Part shown: positions 24,893-26,088 of the stretch, one piece after another
Layout of the letters: each line of letters opens with the position of its first letter
How positions within the stretch are numbered: the first letter of the stretch is position 1
The notes under the pieces: generated by a model
What the model was told of the DNA's origin: nothing
The model's input: the letters and a program-made list of their open reading frames with translations, nothing else
Database searches by the model: none
Position numbers and translations under genes: made by a program
NCBI GenBank assembly: GCA_002381565.1
Contig: DFWZ01000001.1
Span: 161,374-187,461 of the forward strand
Source of the DNA: Gallionella sp. UBA4121
Lineage (GTDB): Bacteria; Pseudomonadota; Gammaproteobacteria; Burkholderiales; Gallionellaceae
Length of the DNA stretch: 26,088 nt
Direction: 5' to 3'

Positions 24893-24898
24893 TACACT
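24893..24898 (+). promoter_or_regulatory. possible -10 element of the methyltransferase gene
   Basis: TACACT lies 27 bases upstream of the methyltransferase ATG; a poor -35 (CTGAGC) is 17 bases further up. Suggestive only. Confidence 0.3.
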
Positions 24899-24925
24899 TC
24901 GAGCCAAATAAACCGGAGGTTGATA

Positions 24926-25525
24926 ATGAACGTATGGAATGAACGCTACGCGAGTGAGGAGTACCATTTCGGCACAGAGCCGAACGCTTTTTTGCTGTCG
25001 CAACGAAATCGGTTAAAGCCTTCCATGCATTGTCTTGCGGTGGCTGATGGCGAGGGGCGAAACGGTGTGTGGCTGGCAGAGCAGGGGCTGAACGTATTGT
25101 CGGTGGACAGCTCCAGCGTTGCCGTTAGCAAAGCCCGCGCACTGGCGCAACAACGCGGGGTGACGATGGATGTCGAACTGGCTGATCTGGCAGTTTGGGA
25201 ATGGGGCGTCGACAGGTTCGATCTGGTGGCGGCGATCTTTATTCAGTTCGCGCCGCCAGCACAGCGCGAGCAGATGTTCGGTCACATCAAACAGTGCCTC
25301 AAACCCGGCGGCCTGCTGCTGTTGCAGGGATACACGCCGCGCCAGCTGGAATACCGCACCGGCGGCCCGTCAGCGGTCGAAAACCTCTACACCGAAGCGA
25401 TGTTGCGTACCGCGTTTGCCGACATGGATATTCTGCATTTGCAAGAACATGACGACATCATCTATGAAGGTACGGGGCATTCCGGCATGTCGGCACTGAT
25501 CGACGTGGTGGCGCGTAAAGTTTAG
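24926..25525 (+). CDS. class I SAM-dependent methyltransferase
   Basis: A 199-residue cytoplasmic protein. The ATG at 24926 has GGAGG 6 bases upstream; an in-frame TTG two codons earlier is not needed. Motif I is CLAVADGEGRNGVWLAEQG (36-54), followed by the acidic VLSVDSS (D61) that holds the SAM ribose. FDLVAAIFIQFAPP is motif IV-like, and CLKPGGLLLLQGY is the post-motif loop. The N-terminal WNERYASEEYHFGTEPN is shared by TehB/thiopurine-type and related small methyltransferases. Substrate unknown. It is divergent from glcD and converges with trxC, sharing 4 bases of stop codon region (25522-25525). Confidence 0.9.
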   Translation: MNVWNERYASEEYHFGTEPNAFLLSQRNRLKPSMHCLAVADGEGRNGVWLAEQGLNVLSVDSSSVAVSKARALAQQRGVTMDVELADLAVWEWGVDRFDLVAAIFIQFAPPAQREQMFGHIKQCLKPGGLLLLQGYTPRQLEYRTGGPSAVENLYTEAMLRTAFADMDILHLQEHDDIIYEGTGHSGMSALIDVVARKV

Positions 25526-25956
25526 CTATTGCTGCGCGCCCACTGCACGATACCGCCGACATCCATTGCCCCCGCCTGACGCGCCACCTCACGGCCGTTT
25601 TTGAACAGCGCGAGGGTGGGAATGCTGCGGATGTTATAGCGCCCGGCCAGTTCCTGCGCCTGCTCGGTATCGAGCTTGGCCAGGCGCATGGCGGGTTCAA
25701 GTTGCCCTGCGGCCGTGATGAATGCAGGCGCCATCATCTTGCACGGACCGCACCAGGGAGCCCAGAAATCCACCAGCACCGGAATGTCGCAGCGAGTGAT
25801 GTGCAGGTTAAAGTTGCCGGCATTAAGTTCGGCAGGATGCGCGTTGAACAGCGGCTGGTGGCATTTTCCGCAGACCGGTTGTTCGGTCAGCTTAGTCGAA
25901 GGAACACGGTTGACTCCATCGCAATGCGGGCAGACGATATGCAGTGATTCGTTCAT
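25522..25956 (-). CDS. trxC: thioredoxin 2
   Basis: A 144-residue cytoplasmic disulfide reductase with an N-terminal zinc-binding extension: C9, C12 (CPHC) and C29, C32 (CGKC). The thioredoxin domain has the active site WCGPC (C69, C72) in VDFWAPWCGPCKMMAP and the cis-proline region IRSIPTLALFKNGR. These two pairs plus WCGPC define TrxC. I start at MNESLHIVC because GGAG lies 6 bases upstream; four further upstream codons are open. TrxC is often oxidative-stress induced, but no OxyR-type site was recognised here. It may share a transcript with nadC, whose stop lies about 40 bases upstream. Confidence 0.95.
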   Translation of the reverse strand: MNESLHIVCPHCDGVNRVPSTKLTEQPVCGKCHQPLFNAHPAELNAGNFNLHITRCDIPVLVDFWAPWCGPCKMMAPAFITAAGQLEPAMRLAKLDTEQAQELAGRYNIRSIPTLALFKNGREVARQAGAMDVGGIVQWARSNS

Positions 25957-25972
25957 AAAATTCTCCAATGTC

Positions 25973-25993
25973 AGGATTCAGGATTCGGGATTC
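25973..25993. repeat. three tandem heptamers (AGGATTC)
   Basis: AGGATTC, AGGATTC and GGGATTC follow without gaps in the 39-base space between nadC and trxC. Short GGATTC-type heptamer runs occur between genes in various bacteria; no function is known to me. Confidence 0.6.
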
Positions 25994-25995
25994 AG

Positions 25996-26060
25996 TTAAA
26001 TAATCCGCATCGACAGATCGAGCGCTTCGATATCTTTGGTGAGCGCACCGATGGAGATAC
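25996..26060 (-). CDS. nadC: nicotinate-nucleotide pyrophosphorylase (quinolinate phosphoribosyltransferase), C-terminal fragment
   Basis: The minus strand from 26058 down to the TAA at 25996-25998 encodes ISIGALTKDIEALDLSMRII. This is the C-terminal signature of NadC, whose bacterial members end in (V/I)S(V/I)GALTK...DLSM-R. The enzyme makes nicotinate mononucleotide from quinolinate in NAD synthesis. Only 20 codons are genomic; the contig runs into adapter at 26061, so the break is a library artefact and not a natural truncation. Confidence 0.8.
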
Positions 26061-26088
26061 CTGTCTCTTATACACATCTCCGAGCACA
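26061..26088. other. Nextera (Tn5 mosaic end) adapter sequence, not genomic
   Basis: Positions 26061-26079 are identical to the 19-base Tn5 mosaic end in the orientation seen at the 3' end of Nextera reads. The next nine bases agree with the continuing Nextera adapter (CCGAGC...) except for one mismatch. Translating it on the minus strand gives the notorious MCIRDR artefact peptide. Confidence 0.97.

Noticed and set aside
25973..25993. CRISPR-like or satellite array
   Set aside because: Only three 7-base units without spacers; just a short tandem repeat.
25892..26077. 61-residue minus-strand ORF beginning MCIRDRY
   Set aside because: Its start lies in Nextera adapter; the MCIRDR peptide is a known translation artefact. 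The rest is out of frame with nadC and trxC.

Overview
The window reads as a contig end from a draft assembly of a motile, respiring betaproteobacterium. The grounds are mid-50s GC by eye, a GlcDEF glycolate oxidase close to the E. coli proteins as I remember them, a TrxC/NadC pair, and a sigma-28-type promoter in front of a chemoreceptor. An autotroph of the Nitrosomonadales/Gallionellaceae kind would fit, but genus cannot be set from this sequence. No rRNA, tRNA, CRISPR array, insertion sequence or phage gene was seen. The last 28 bases are Nextera transposon adapter, not genome.

Layout. (1) 1-4192, minus strand: a LutA-type Fe-S oxidoreductase subunit cut by the left edge, a methyl-accepting chemotaxis protein with its own flagellar-type promoter, a GlcG/HbpS-family protein, and an IclR regulator that probably controls itself. 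(2) 4328-19585, plus strand: eleven genes in one direction. They are an unusual thiamine-diphosphate enzyme that looks more like a phosphoketolase than a transketolase, a four-carbon acid sugar kinase (DUF1537 family), a branched-chain-amino-acid-type ABC importer (binding protein, LivH, a LivM-LivG fusion, LivF), a CoA-acylating semialdehyde dehydrogenase, a tartronate semialdehyde reductase, a hydroxypyruvate/glyoxylate reductase, malate synthase A and a GMC alcohol dehydrogenase. (3) 19717-24656, minus strand: a tight glcD-glcE-glcF-aminotransferase operon, converging on the plus-strand cluster at a shared hairpin terminator. (4) 24926-26060: a small SAM methyltransferase, thioredoxin 2, and the last 20 codons of nadC.

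How the parts fit. GlcDEF makes glyoxylate from glycolate. Glyoxylate can join acetyl-CoA through malate synthase, be aminated to glycine by the aminotransferase, or be reduced back by the reductase. Hydroxypyruvate and tartronate semialdehyde would both be reduced to glycerate. The MmsA-type dehydrogenase can supply acyl-CoA from a semialdehyde. This resembles a phosphoglycolate-salvage or C2-acid island, fused to an uptake system and a kinase plus TPP-enzyme pair whose substrate I cannot name. That pair is the best candidate for an undescribed pathway here: phosphorylation of an imported hydroxy or sugar acid, followed by thiamine-dependent cleavage and routing of C2/C3 pieces through glyoxylate, glycerate and acetyl-CoA.

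Regulation seen in sequence: a sigma-28 promoter for the chemoreceptor, an extended -10 promoter with two operator repeats for iclR, a promoter with a 17-bp palindrome at its start site for glcDEF, and a strong hairpin between the importer's binding protein and its permease.
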